From positions 2,914,679-2,978,678 of the forward strand of contig QRFJ01000056.1 of assembly GCA_006176705.1 (NCBI GenBank): 64,000 nucleotides of DNA, given 5' to 3'. The notes beneath the pieces are model-generated. The model was given only the letters and a program-made list of their open reading frames with translations, did not search any database and was not told the DNA's origin. Shown piece by piece: positions 11,820-23,150 of the stretch (within the stretch, counting starts at the first letter, position 1; the number at the start of each line of letters is the position of its first letter). The position numbers and the translations under genes were made by a program. This DNA is from Cocos nucifera. Lineage: Eukaryota > Streptophyta > Magnoliopsida > Arecales > Arecaceae.

Positions 11820-12930
11820 TCTTATAATTCTGTCATACCCTTGCTCGTAGAGGATATTTTTCTAGATGAAAAACTATGGTCAAAGTATTGCAAAGTGGTT
11901 TTTATTGGCCAACATTATTTAAGGATGCCCATACTTTTGGTCAGGAGTGTCTTAAGTGTCAAGCCTTAGGGAATATTTCAAAGAAAGACATGATGCCTTT
12001 AAACTCCATCTTAGTAGTAGAAATTTTTGATGTATAGAAAATTGATTTTATGGAACCTTTTCCACCTTCCAATGGATTTGAATATATTTTGGTAGCTGTC
12101 GATTATGTTTCTAAATGAATTGAAGCAATAACAACACGAACCAATGATCATAAAGTAGTCTTAAAATTTATTCAAAAAAATATCTTCTCTAGGTTCGGAT
12201 TTCCACGTGCTATCATTAACGATGGAGGTACCCATTTTACAAATCACCAATTTCAAACTTTATTATAAAAATATGGGGTAACACATAAGATAGCTACACC
12301 ATACCATCCACAAATAAGTGGCCAGGTAGAAGTATCTAATAGAAAAATTAAGAATATCTTATAAAAGACTATTAGGCCTGATCGAAAAGATTGGTCAGAT
12401 CGATTAGATGATGCATTATGGGCCTATAGGACAGCTTATAAAACCCCTATTGGAATGTCTTCCTATAGATTAATCTATGAAAAAGCATGTCACCTTTCGG
12501 TAGAACTTGAACATAAAGCATATTGGGCAATAAAATAATTAAATTTTAATTTAAACCAAGCTGGTTCCAATCGGATGTTACAATTAAGTGAATTAGAAAA
12601 ATTAAGGCAAGAAGCTTATGAAAATTCAAAAATCTATAAGGAGAAAATAAAAGCCTTCCATGATAAACATATTTTAAGGAAAATCTTTGAATCAAATCAA
12701 TAAGTCTGGTTATTTAACTCAAAGCTTCAATTATTTCCTAAAAAATTAAAATCTAGATGGGATGGACCTTACATAGTTAATCACGTATTCCCATATGGTG
12801 CAATCAAACTCTATGATCCTAGGACTAAAAATTTTTTTAAGGTAAATGGCCAAAGGCTTAAACCATATATTGAAGAAATATCATTAAATCGAAATATTGA
12901 CCAAGTACAATTAATAGAATCATAATAAAT
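11820..12930 (+). pseudogene. Element B integrase
   Basis: A zinc-binding-like lead (GQECLKCQALG near 11940) is followed by the DDE core: the first Asp near 12045 (KIDFMEPFPP), the second in IINDGGTHFTN (12215) and the Glu in GQVEVSNRKIK (12320). ALWAYRTAYKTPIGMS is typical of Ty3/gypsy, and the C-terminal GPYIVNHVFPYGAIKL and LKPYIEE end near 12890. It contains seven or so premature stops, mostly TAA/TAG at former Gln or TGA/TAG at former Trp positions. Confidence 0.87.
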
Positions 12931-14069
12931 TAAATTGCATTTTGTCTGACTAAAGACAATAAACTTAGTGCTTATTGGGAGGCAACCCAATACTTCTTGA
13001 ATCTAATTTATTCTATTTAGTTTTTTTTCTTTTTAGGCTAAGCTAGAGAAGAACCAAAAAATTGGAGAACGATCATAAGCTTCAAGATCCATACTAAATA
13101 AATAAACATAATTTACATTCTTTTATTTATTTTTCCTCTTCATTGAGGATAATGTCAGTTGGAAGGTAAAAATATATATATATATAATATATATATAATA
13201 AAAATAAAATTAAAAAATTAAAAAAAATAATAAATAAATATATATATAATAATAATAATCAAACTTTAAAACTATTTTGAAAATTTTTGGATAAACCATA
13301 TTTCAGGAAAGAGAATCTTAAGCAAAATAAACTAAGAAAAGTAATAAAGTTAGAAAGTATTAACTAATAATGGTAGCAAGTTAAGAAGCAGATTACTTGG
13401 TCAGACCATTAGCAGTCTACTTAGGTCATTTAAAGGCTAACAGCACTTCTAATTGCATATGCACACTAATGAAGCATAGTAGGTATTGATTATAAGGCTA
13501 ATTGAGAATTCAATTATCACTAAAAATTGGTGGTTTATATATACCTCAACTAAAGAAACTTGAATTTAAGAAAAGAGCTACCTACTTAAATAAAAAATAA
13601 AAAATATAGAGTATATATGGATTGCCCTAAACTAGAACTCTGTACCTAAGTCAAGTGTAGAAGTTCACATCAAATGGTGAAGGAAAGGCCAGGATGCTCA
13701 GCACAATTTTCAAAAAAAAAAAAGAAGAAAAAGAGTAGTGTAAAAGCTACCTTAATTCATGCACTTAACTTGGGAGTATATAAAAAACTAACCAAAATAG
13801 GTGATAAAAGAAGGTTCGTTTATCCTTTGAATCAACATCCAAATGCTAAGTTAGTATTCACGAAACCAAGTGCTGAAAATATTTAGATGAACTCTAAGAA
13901 AGTTTCTCTGATTAATCTACCATGAAATTTACTTATGAAACTCAATACTTAGTGATACTATCTAAATTTTTGATCTTAAATCCTAGATCTATTCTTGTGA
14001 AGGAGGATCTTAATAAAATATGATAATTAATCTAAATTAAATTCTTTCTTTACTCGAGAACGAGCAAAG
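12931..14069 (+). other. Element B 3' untranslated region
   Basis: The segment starts with a conserved Athila block (GCTTATTGGGAGGCAACCC at 12971). It holds (TA)n and A-rich runs (13170-13250) and about 0.8 kb of AT-rich sequence. A 70-codon frame at 13674 begins in an A-rich stretch and shows no membrane segment or family resemblance. I see no envelope-like gene, although some Athila elements carry one here. Confidence 0.7.
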
Positions 14070-14085
14070 CTTAAGTTGGAGGATG
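14070..14085 (+). other. Element B polypurine tract
   Basis: The sequence cttaagttggaggatg lies directly before the 3' LTR, preceded by the ACTCGAGAACGAGCAAAG stretch usual in Athila elements. It primes plus-strand DNA synthesis. Confidence 0.8.
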
Positions 14086-15792
14086 TGATAAGCATCATAA
14101 ATTTATCAATAAAAATATTAATTTATTAATTAATTTATATTAATTTTTAAAGAATTAATAATTAATTTATATATAATTTTTAAGAAATTAATATTTTAAT
14201 TAATTAAAAATTAATTAAAAAATAATAAAAATTAAAAAATAAAATTTTATAATCAATAGAAAGAGTTTTTTTTATCATGATGAAATAAATTTCATACAAA
14301 ATAGAGCTAAAATAAAAAAGATATAAATTTTTAAAGAAATAAAATAAATAAAAAGTTAAATAAAAATAACATACGGCTCAATCGGCTCATGCCGCTGCGT
14401 CATATCAGTCGATGCATCCAAACGCGTCGAGCTAAGCCGATAAGCCAGCACGCCAAGCCAGTCATACAAGCCGACTCAGCCACGAAAGTCGTCAGCTGGT
14501 CCACGATCCAGACATGAACCGCCAGCTTATCAGGAACCGACGAATTAAGATGCGACACGTGGTGGACCTAGATCCTTAAAGAATTTACAAAAAATCTATC
14601 ATGGCTCATAGGGCATTTTGATCTTTTCACTCAGTGATAGGAGCGTTGATTGGCTGCGGTGTGTGGTGCGGCTAATCCACGCGGTCCATGAAAATAGTAA
14701 TTGTGTGATTGGACGGCTGTGGTTGCTTGTGGTCAAGATCAAATGGCTGTGGTTACTTTTGGATTTGATTCAACTTCAGACTTCATGCGGATTGCCATCC
14801 AATGGCAACGCGTGATCCAGAAAATGATCCAATGGTCCAGAATACTTCCGACGGTGATCAGGACACCCAATGCATGATCAATGATCAGATTTTCTCCATC
14901 AACGTGCGTTCAACGATCAGAATTTAATCCGATCTGATTTAGACCAATATGCATCCAATTTTGATGATTTTTGGTCCGTTGGATTTCTATTAAATGGCTA
15001 GATTTCACCAGACTTACTAGATTCATATCAGAGCTGTTTTAATCCAAATTTTACTCAGATTTCTTTATATTTTGATGATTAAAAAGGCTCTTAGTCCCAC
15101 ATTGCCTCTAAAAAAAATCTCCAACCCTCCTAGCTCTATAAAAAGGATCCTAGGCCTCCAGAAATCAATAGATCTGGTAAGAGAGAAGCCAAGGAATAGG
15201 GTGGAAGCCAAGCTCAGAGTTAAAAGTTGCTTCAAAGCTACAGTGCTGAGAAGAAGAGCCTATCTTCTACGCCATCTCTACGCCTACACTGATTTGCGAT
15301 CTCCTTCTAATTTTCTTTTCTCTTTCTTTTTCTTTAATTTCTTGTATTTAAATTCTGTATTTGAGTTTTATTTTTTTTTTAATTTTTTGTATTTAAATTC
15401 TACATCTAAGTTTTAATTTTAATAAAGAAAGCTTTATTGCTCTTTTCAATTCTAGCTCTTTAAATTAATTATTCTTTATTACTCTTTAATTTTATTGCAA
15501 GTAGCCGCTAAGATCTAAATAATGGATCTTAATACCAAATTTATTTTTATATAATTTAAATTTTATTTTTATTTATAAATCTATTTTTTAACTTTAATTT
15601 TTTTTTAAAAAAAAAATTCTTAAAAAAATAAAAAAATAAAAGAATCAAAGATTTTGGAATTAAATCATTGCCTCTCTGTGGATTCGATCCGACTCACTAC
15701 TCTTTTCATAATTTTTAATTAATTTAAAAAATAAAAAATTAGATTTAAACTGATAAACATGATGTCTTAATGACAACATCGCATTCCTATCA
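14086..15792 (+). repeat. Element B 3' LTR
   Basis: This 1707-bp LTR pairs with 4576-6276. It has the same TG...CA ends and TATA box and differs by many transitions. It ends exactly where minus-strand gag of element A resumes. Confidence 0.93.
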
Positions 15793-15797
15793 GCCGT
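15793..15797. repeat. Target-site duplication of element B, right copy (GCCGT)
   Basis: This is the partner of 4571-4575. Together with the two precise LTR edges it fixes the insertion point in A's gag. Confidence 0.7.
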
Positions 15798-16704
15798 CCT
15801 TGAGTACGGCCATGGCGACTGATTGCTCCAGGTTCTGGACCTTCAATGTAGTAGCATTAAATTGGGTGACATAAGTTCGGATGAATTTTTCTTTCTTCTG
15901 CTTGATGGTCATCAGAAAATCTGAACCTCAGCATGGACGTCAGTTGCTGACGAAGTGAACCATGAATTGATGGCTCATTTGATCAAAGAAAAAGATGGTA
16001 CCTAACTTAAATACCGAGTACCAATTTTTGGCAGCTTTCTTGAGGGTAGATGGAAAAGCCCAATACAAAATAGCATCTAGCATGCCATGGAGCAACATCA
16101 TTATCCAAAAAGCCTCAAGATGATCGATCGGATCGATGGTCCCGTCGTAACTTTCAAACTATGAAAGCTTGAAGTTCGATGGAATCGGTTTCTGCATAAT
16201 CCTCTGAGAAAAAAAAGGATCAGTGCAAATATTATTACCGTGTGAGGAGGGAGTATGACGGAGCTCTTCGATTCGTCAGCTTATTTCTAGGAGCCTTTGA
16301 TCTAGGAGATCTCCATGGTCGTTGATCTTTAGAGTTTTTTGATGGAACGGGTATGAAGCTTCCCCCTGGGTCGAGCCGTGGTACGAGTAGGGGCCCTCCA
16401 TCTTCTGCTTCTCCTTTTTGATGATCAAAGGTCGAGTAACCCAAGTTGACCATTTTCAGATCGGACCATGGGGCTCTAAAGAAGCCTGCTCCAATGGAAC
16501 TGGTGCTGAAGTCTACCGATTTATGGCCTGCATAGCCTCTATGAGGCCACGAACCTACTGGATCAGTAAGTTAAACTACTCCACATTCACCATGGCCATA
16601 GGTGGAGCCTGAGTTGCCAAGGCTGAAGTGGAAGTGGATAGGTCTGGATGAGATCTGGCTATAGAGGCCGTTGATCGTCGGATCGAAGCCTTTCTGAAAG
16701 GCAT
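15798..16704 (-). pseudogene. Element A gag, 5' portion
   Basis: The likely start is the ATG at 16704 (minus), giving MPFRKASIRRSTASIA and an Ala/Thr/Pro-rich N-terminus. It continues through a capsid segment (about 16200-15850) to VQNLEQSVAMAVLKDG near 15800. Element C has the matching segment (VKDLNEDLAISTMKK, 23730-23780), which confirms orientation and identity. The frame then stops at element B and continues at 4570. In-frame stops are present. Confidence 0.78.
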
Positions 16705-16812
16705 TTTATCTCGAAAAAAACTCTAGAGAGGAAGAAGAGAGATCTCTAGAGAGGGAGAAGAGAGATCGCTGCTGAGTACTCCTTTAAGAATAAAAAATCT
16801 CAGAAATAGAGG

Positions 16813-16832
16813 GCCCTTCCTCTAGCATCAAT
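16813..16832 (-). other. Element A primer-binding site
   Basis: On the minus strand TTGATGCTAGAGGAAGGG follows the LTR end (...CCAACA at 16835) by two bases. It resembles the TTGGCGCTAGAAGGAGGG-type primer site of Tat elements with CpG decay. Elements E (43317-43336) and C (24770-24789) have related sequences in the same place. Confidence 0.6.
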
Positions 16833-16834
16833 TC

Positions 16835-18746
16835 TGTTGGTGCAGAATCTGGTTAACGCCAGATCGAGCTAAAGTCGAGGAAGACGAGGTCGCCGTTGGT
16901 GATCTACAAAATAAAGTTTCATTCGAAGTCGGTGGTGGTGGCTCCGATAGGATCCTCCAATGATCAAGTCAGCTCTTCTGACCAGCAAAAATGGAGTGCT
17001 CAGAAAAGAGCTCGGTAGGGTTTTGGGAAGGAGAAGAAAGCTTAGAAAAAATGTATCTGGAGGATCTCTTTTTATAGACGGAGATGATAGCAGATTGATG
17101 GTGACAGTCATACCATCCGATAGTAGACCGTGTGAGATTTACTATAGAGAGAGGTATCGTCAGACTGATAATGACAGCCATACCATCTGATCGTGGGTTG
17201 TGGAGTTTATTACGGAGAGAGAGATGTTGTCAGACCGATAATAATAGCCATGTCGTCTGATGAAAGTATGTGTTCGAAATCTGATTAGGCTGGAGGAGTT
17301 CGACTGTAAGAGTAATCCAGAAAGAGTTCGGCTTCTGAAGGAACTTGATCGAAGGAGAAATTTTGAAGAAGTTTGGCTCCTAGAGAAACTCGACTGAAGG
17401 AGATGTTTGGAAGGAGTTTGGCTTCCGGAGGAACTTGATCGAAGAAAAAATCTGAAAGGAGTTCGGCTCCTGAAAGAATCCGATTGAGGGAGATGTTCGG
17501 AAGAAGTTCAGCTCCTGAAGGAACTCAACTGAAGGAGGTGTCCGAAAGGAGTTTGGCTCTTGGAGGAATCCAACTAGAGGAGATGTTCGAAAGAAGTTTG
17601 GTTCCCAGAGGAACTTGATCGAAGGAAAAATCTAGAAGGAGTTCGGCTCTTGAAGAAATTTAATCGAGGAGGATGTCCGGAAGGAGTTCGGTTTCTGAAG
17701 GAACTTGACTGAAGGAGGTGTCTAGAAGGAGTTCGACTCCTGGAGGAATCTAATTGGAGGAGATGTTCGGATGGAGTTCGACTTCTGAAGGAATACGACT
17801 GAAGGAGAAATCTAGAAGAAGTTCAGCTCCTAGAGAAACTTGATCGAAGAAAAAATTTGGAAGGAGTTTGACTCCTGGAGGAACTTGATCAAAGGAGGAA
17901 TCAGGAAGGAGTTTGACTTCTCAAGGAATCCAACCGAGGGGATGTCTGGAAGGAGTTCGGCTCTTGAAGGAATTCAGAAGGAGTTTGGATCCCATAGAAA
18001 TCCAATTATAGGAGGAATTCCGAAGGAGTTTGGCTTTTAAAGAAATCCGTCTGAAGGAGAAATACGAAAGAAGTTCGACTCTTGAAGAAATCCAGAAGGA
18101 GTTCGGCTCCTGAAGGAGTCCGATTGAAGGAGGAGTTCGAAAGGAGTTTGGCTCCTAGAAGAATTCGACTGAAGGAAAAATCTAGAAGAAGTTCGACTCT
18201 TATAGAGATCCATCTGAAAGAGGAATTTGGAAGGAGTTCGGCTCCTGAAGAAATCCATTTGAAGGAGAAATACGAAAGAAGTTTGACTCCTATAGAAATC
18301 CGACTAAAGAAGAAGTTCGAAAGAAGTTCGGCTCCTAAAGGAGTCCGACTGAAGGAAAAATTTGGAAGGAGTTCGGCTCCTGCAGAAATTCAGAAAGAGT
18401 TTGGCTTTTGAAGAAATCCATCTGAAGAAGAAATATGGAAGAAATTTGACTCCTGTAGAAATTCGACTGAAGGAGGAGTTCGGCTCCTGAAGGAGTCTGA
18501 CTGAAGGAAAAATTTAGAAGAAGTTCGACTTCCGAAAAAATACAGCAGGAATTTGACTTCTAGAGGAGTTCGGCTGAAATTTAGCCACTAGAAAAGTTCG
18601 ACCGGCTGAAGGAGTTTGGCTAAGGTTTGCCCCCTGAAAGAGTTCGGCTGTGGTCCGACCGTTGATCGAAGCTCTTTCATGATTATCGGTTGCTTTAGGC
18701 TAAGCATCAAGCTGAACTTCGGTGGGAGCGGGATTTATCCCCAACA
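16835..18746 (-). repeat. Element A 5' LTR
   Basis: On the minus strand the LTR opens TGTTGGGGATAAATCC at 18746 and closes ...CACCAACA at 16835, giving TGTTGG/CCAACA inverted ends. It is about 1.9 kb. Roughly two thirds is a tandem array (17290-18610). Next to it lie three copies of a roughly 65-bp unit (17103-17270, AGACTGATAATGACAGCC-like) and a promoter-distal part similar to LTRs of C and E. The partner LTR is left of the window. Confidence 0.82.
17290..18610. repeat. ~44-bp tandem array inside element A LTR
   Basis: About 30 diverged copies of a unit built around AAGGAGTTCGGCTCCTGAAG and GAATCCGACTGAAGGAG. Within the unit, GGAGTTCGGCTCC is a short imperfect palindrome. Frames at 17840-18040 and 18082-18411 (plus) and 18258-18037 (minus) are open only because the repeat is; they are not genes. 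Expansion inside an LTR probably explains its length. Confidence 0.85.
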
Positions 18747-19651
18747 TATATAGTTTTAGAGAGATGAGAGAAAAGAATTCTAAAGATGAATCCTAAGGAG
18801 TCCTAAATCTAGAGATGAAAGAGAAAAGAGTGCTTTAATTAGGTTTGAATTTGGTGTTAATTGCAATCAAGTTAAGCAAGCACAGACTCTCTATCCTAGG
18901 ATTAACCTAAATCTAGACAGCTCCTAACTATCCTAAGATCACCTTTGAGCTCTCCAAGCTCAAAATTGGCTAACTGATTCGGTCAGATAAGTATAAGATA
19001 TGGAAGATTTTTTGCTCATTGCTTTTCTTAGACACCAACTGAGTTGGTCAGATTAGACAATGAAACTATTAAAAATCACAATCTTTGAACCACTTGTCTT
19101 AGACACCGAGCAATTAACCAATCCGAATTCGATTTAACTCTAGGATTTTCTTATCCTATTAAACTCGAATATCCTTAGGGGCCAATGTCTAATTAATTTT
19201 AAATTAAAGTCTAGGTCAATGTAATATAAAGGATAGTGGTTTGTGAGCTAAGAAAGGATGATGAAATTTCCAGCTTATCTTGTTCAATGGATTGTGCCCT
19301 TAGAGTATATCATGGATATGCAATGCAAATTAAATAAGATATCCAAACATGTTAAAAAATTAATTTTATTTAATATTTATGGTTACTCTTAATTAATTAA
19401 GTATTATAAAATGTCAGTGAATTTTTAGGGTTTAAGGTTTTATCTTCTTATAGATATTTTTTTGATTTTTAATTTATTTGATTTTACAAAAGAAAGTAAA
19501 TTCAAGTGATTAGGTCTTAAAGAGTAATAAATTATTAAGCTACAGAAAGTACGAAATCAGTTATAAAAAGCAGTAACAACTAATTGAAGAGCAATAACAA
19601 TATTTTTTTTAATTTTTAATTTTTTATTTTTTTTAATCAATCATGCCTAGA

Positions 19652-19678
19652 TCTTCGGTAATGGTGTAAAAAATTTAA
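19652..19678 (-). other. Element D primer-binding site (decayed)
   Basis: On the minus strand TTTTTTACACCATTACCGAA, then GATCTAGGCATG, follows the LTR. It aligns with TTTTTGGCGCCGTTGCCGGGGATC of Athila, with G-to-A and C-to-T decay. Confidence 0.65.
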
Positions 19679-21319
19679 TGTTTGTCGTTTAGAGCAACAA
19701 ATAAAAATTAAACTTAACTTACTATAGATTAGAATAGTAGTGAGTTGGGTGATGATTTTCTCGGAGATCGAGGGTAGTTAATTAAAAAAAAAAAGAAGAT
19801 TGTTTGATTGGTTTTGAAATTCTTAAAGTAATAGAAAATTAAAAAGATAATAGAAAAGTAAAATAATTTTTAATGAATTAATCAAGAAGAAAAAATTATC
19901 TCAAGTTTTAGTTCCATCTTCAGTATTTAAATTTATAATCGATCATGCAATATTTTTATTGTCAACGTGCAATCTTATATTTATTTTTTTGATCTAGTTC
20001 CAACATAACCTATTCTACCGAGCATTGACCATATCTAACATGATCATGACCCATCTCACAGATATAGACTATTTAGATCATGCAATCAAAAAATATAAAG
20101 TATCAATTTAATAAATCTTATAATTAATTTATTTTAACTTGAGTACCGACCATATTTTTTTACGATCACGATCTATCTCTTTAGTCATAATTTATAAGAA
20201 ATTCAACATTAAAGCAAAAATAAGATTGACATGAAAAAAATACATAAAAAAAAATTATTACTTAATAAAAAAAACTTAATTATAAACTCTCATACTGAAG
20301 ACTTTCTCTACTCTCTAGAGACACGAGATCCTTAGCCACGCATGCTTGAGATTTTTTCCATTATTGACATCTTCAATACTTCTTTGATGGAGAAAAAATA
20401 AAAGAAAAAAGGAAGAAAAAGAGAAAAAAGAAGAAGAAATTGCTTCCAGGACCCCCCCTCTACTTCTGGTGTGAAGATGGCTTAAATAAAATAGAAAATC
20501 ATGAGTTTTTGGCTTATTGTTGGAGTCAAATCAGAGTCTGGATTGAATTCCATCTGTTTCTTAAATCTTGGCTGTTAGATCTTGATCAAATGTCCCAAAA
20601 TCTTCTTAAAAATCAGCCACAAACTGCTCAATCAACCCCCAGATTGGTTCTACGCCATTGAATCAAAGTAGGAAATATTTGGAGCCGTCGGATCATGCAC
20701 TGTGCCTTTAGAGATCCAAATCAAATCGGAAATAAATATTTATCGTTGGATGCCGATCGGGAGAGAAACGAGCCATCCATCAGTGTTCAAATCATAGTCG
20801 TCCATCAATGCTCAAATCACAGCCATTAGATCTAAACCAGAATCACTCTTGGCCACCCGATCATGCAAAACTGTGCTCATGGACCGTCGTGAACCAAGCG
20901 CACCATAGACCCAAACCAATCCCCGCATGCATGGCCTGACAAAATGATGAATCTGCCTCTGTATACCGCAATGAAAATTGCATAGACCTCTTAGCAGTCT
21001 AGGTTCACCACATGGCAGCCATTGATTGGTTGTGCCTGTTAAGCTAGCCGGTTTGCACCTATTCCATTGACCGATTGGTCCACCGTGCACCGGTCTATAT
21101 TTTTTTATTTTTCTTTTATTTAAACTTCTTAGCTTCATAACTTTTTTGTTTTAGCTCTGATTTGAGTGAAATTTATTGCGTTGGAATCCATAAATTAAGT
21201 TCTTCATATTGGTGAACCTTTTTTCTATAAAATATTTATAAAAATATTAATTTTTTTAAATAAATATTAAATTAATATATATTTTAATATTTTTATTTAT
21301 TAAATTATGATAATTATCA
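19679..21319 (-). repeat. Element D 5' LTR
   Basis: The LTR has the same layout as B's: an AT-rich TTAATATTTT-type start, a middle part with GCC-rich words (21060-20760) and a late AT-rich part ending CGACAAACA. It is clearly diverged from B's LTR, so D belongs to a related but distinct family or is much older. Confidence 0.78.
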
Positions 21320-22370
21320 TTGGGTTTCTACATTGTGAAGCACCTTACTAGTATAATAAATAGGTCATTAAATTCAATTCTCATCTTCTTTGATAAGGAT
21401 CGAACTAATGGCTTCGGTTGATGTAGCTATGTAGAGATATAACATTTCTCCCACTTCTAATTTTGCAAGTAGGGGTGGCGATATCAAATACTTTTTCAGA
21501 TCTTTGAAGAACTGTCGGCATTCATCTGATCATGAAAAATCCTTCACTTGCCGTAGAGTTTTGAAGAAGGGAAGGCACCTTTTAGTTGACTTCGAAACGA
21601 ATCAGCTGAGCACAATAATCCTTCCATTCAATTATTATATCTCTTTTTTAGAAGTCAGATATTTCATCTCGATGATGGCCTTGATCTTCTCTGGATTGAC
21701 CTCAATTCTATATTACGAAATAAGAAATCTAAGAAATTTATCGGTGGTTATGCCAAATGCACCTTTTGTCGGATTTAATTTCATCTGATGTCATCGTAGT
21801 GTGCCAAAGGCTTCTTCTAAATTTCGGACATGATTGCTGATCTGATAACTTTCCACCAACATGTTGTCGATGTAGACTTTTATATTTTGGCCGATTTGAT
21901 CTTTGAACATCTTGTTTACAAGTTATTGGTAAGTCGTTCCGACATTTTTTAAATCGAATGGCATTACTTTGTCATAGTAAATATTTTTGTTGGTTATGAA
22001 GGCGGTATGCTCCTTATCTTTTGGTGCCATCCAAATTTGATTGTAACTTATGAAGGCATCCATGAAGGTTAACAATCGATGTTTCGACATCGCATCGATC
22101 AGTTGATCAATCTTTGGCAAAAAAAAGCTATCCTTCAGGCAAGCTTCATTTAAGTCGATATAGTTAATGTAAATTCATCATTTTTCATTGGCCTTTCTTA
22201 CCATCATAATATTTGCAAGCTAATCGAGATAGTGAATTTCTTTGATGAAGTCAGCAGCAAGGAGTTTATCTACCTCTTCATCAATGGCCTTCTACCTTTT
22301 GGGGGCAAAGGGCTTTTTCTTTTATCTCACCGACTTGATCTTTGGATCGATGTTTAGTTGGTAAGTTATT
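21320..22370 (-). pseudogene. Element C reverse transcriptase (degenerate)
   Basis: On the minus strand this shows LLTFMDAFISYNQIWMAPKD, KVMPFDLKNVGTTYQ and a catalytic box reading VYIDNM at about 21870, where Y-V-D-D-M is expected; the second Asp is Asn. The connection segment (FLRFLIS, VNPEKIKAI) follows at 21740-21680, and LPFFKTLRQ at about 21570. The frame changes several times. The final part is cut by element D. Confidence 0.78.
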
Positions 22371-22399
22371 ACTTTTAGGAGAATACCTAGCATATCGGT

Positions 22400-23150
22400 T
22401 GCTGACTAGACAAATATATTGGTATTTGTCCTTAGCAGATCTATTAATTGACTCTGTTCTTGATCAGACAGTCGTGATTTGATTGAAAAAGTCTTTATTG
22501 GATCTGCTTCTTGTAAGGGGATCGATACTAGTTGTTTTGCTAGTTCACCCCTTTCTTCATTTTCTTTCTGGTTGAGTTTATCAATCATCAAAGGATCTTC
22601 AGGCTTTATTCCTTTAGTGGAAATCATGAAGCAGTATCGTGCTAGCTATTGATCTCCACACATTTCGTCAATTCCTTGTCAGGTCAAAAATCAGACAGGT
22701 AGATGAAAAGTCGACACTACTATTCTTAGCATGTTGAGTGTGGGTTGTCCGAGTATGGCATTATAAGTCGAAGGAACTCGAATAATAGTAAATATGGTGA
22801 GAATAGTGCTTTGTCATGGTTCAGTTCCTATAGTAATAAGGAGAGTAATTTCTTCTTTCATGTTGACTGCATCTCCCATGAAATCAATTAAAGGCATTGA
22901 GACTTTTCTAAGTTGGTCGATCGGTAGTCACATCTACGAGAAGGTCAAATAAAATAAAACGTCAGTGAAACTTCTATTATCTACAAGTATTCTTTATACA
23001 TTATAATTAGCTATCATTATCGACACAATGATAGGATCATTATGGAGAGTTTGAATTTTTCATACATCTTCATTCAAAAAAGAAATGATATTATCTTTGC
23101 GTTACTTTTTGGCTGATTCTTCTTTGGGAGCTTCCTCTTATCTCTTGATT
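22400..23150 (-). pseudogene. Element C protease and linker (degenerate)
   Basis: On the minus strand a retropepsin-like stretch is read at about 23030-22930: IMIANYNVYRI, LVDNR and VLFYLTFS. The position after Asp-Asn is Arg rather than Gly. The linker frame 22627-22406 ends in LLRTNTNIFV, as in A and E just before RT. Confidence 0.65.

Larger units (their letters stand above)
4576..15792 (+). mobile_element. Element B: complete Athila-lineage LTR retrotransposon
   Basis: B is an 11.2-kb element bounded by two LTRs (4576-6276 and 14086-15792), both starting TGATAAGCA and ending CCTATCA. It has an Athila-type primer site, a 1.1-kb leader, gag, protease, RT, RNase H, integrase, a 1.1-kb non-coding 3' region and a polypurine tract. 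The short GGGAGGCAACCCAAT block after integrase (12978-12992) is characteristic of Athila elements. It lies in gag of element A in the opposite orientation. Frequent TGG-to-TAG/TGA, CAG-to-TAG and CGA-to-TGA-like stops show it is dead. It is the youngest insertion in this nest by topology. Confidence 0.95.
1..18746 (-). mobile_element. Element A: Tat-type Ty3/gypsy retrotransposon, split by element B
   Basis: Read on the minus strand, this is a 5' LTR (18746 to 16835), primer site, gag, protease, RT, RNase H and integrase, with pol ending in a stop at 47-49. The 3' LTR must lie left of the window. The order PR-RT-RH-INT marks Ty3/gypsy. The extra RNase H-like domain, the gag zinc-knuckle style and the pol C-terminus (...MYYQ stop) fit the Tat lineage. 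Element B (4576-15792) interrupts gag. Base 18747 onward belongs to element D, so A was itself inserted into D; its right-hand target-site copy would be 18747-18751 (tatat), and the left copy is outside the window. Stops and frameshifts in every domain make it non-functional. Confidence 0.9.
18747..21319 (-). mobile_element. Element D: Athila-lineage fragment (LTR plus leader)
   Basis: On the minus strand a 1641-bp LTR (21319 to 19679, opening TGATAATTATCATAATTTA) is followed by a decayed Athila primer site and about 0.9 kb of leader. The leader matches that of element B (reverse complement of 18747-19330 against 6650-7290). It stops at A's LTR edge, so A landed in D's leader and the rest of D lies left of the window. 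The first base right of its LTR (21320) is pol of element C, so D was inserted into C. Confidence 0.82.

Noticed and set aside
13674..13886. Possible envelope-like gene in the 3' part of element B
   Set aside because: It is 70 codons with a poly-Lys stretch, no signal peptide or membrane segment, and no support beyond position.
17840..18411. Repeat-peptide ORFs in the 44-bp array
   Set aside because: They are open on both strands only because the repeat unit lacks stops; they have no start context or relatives.
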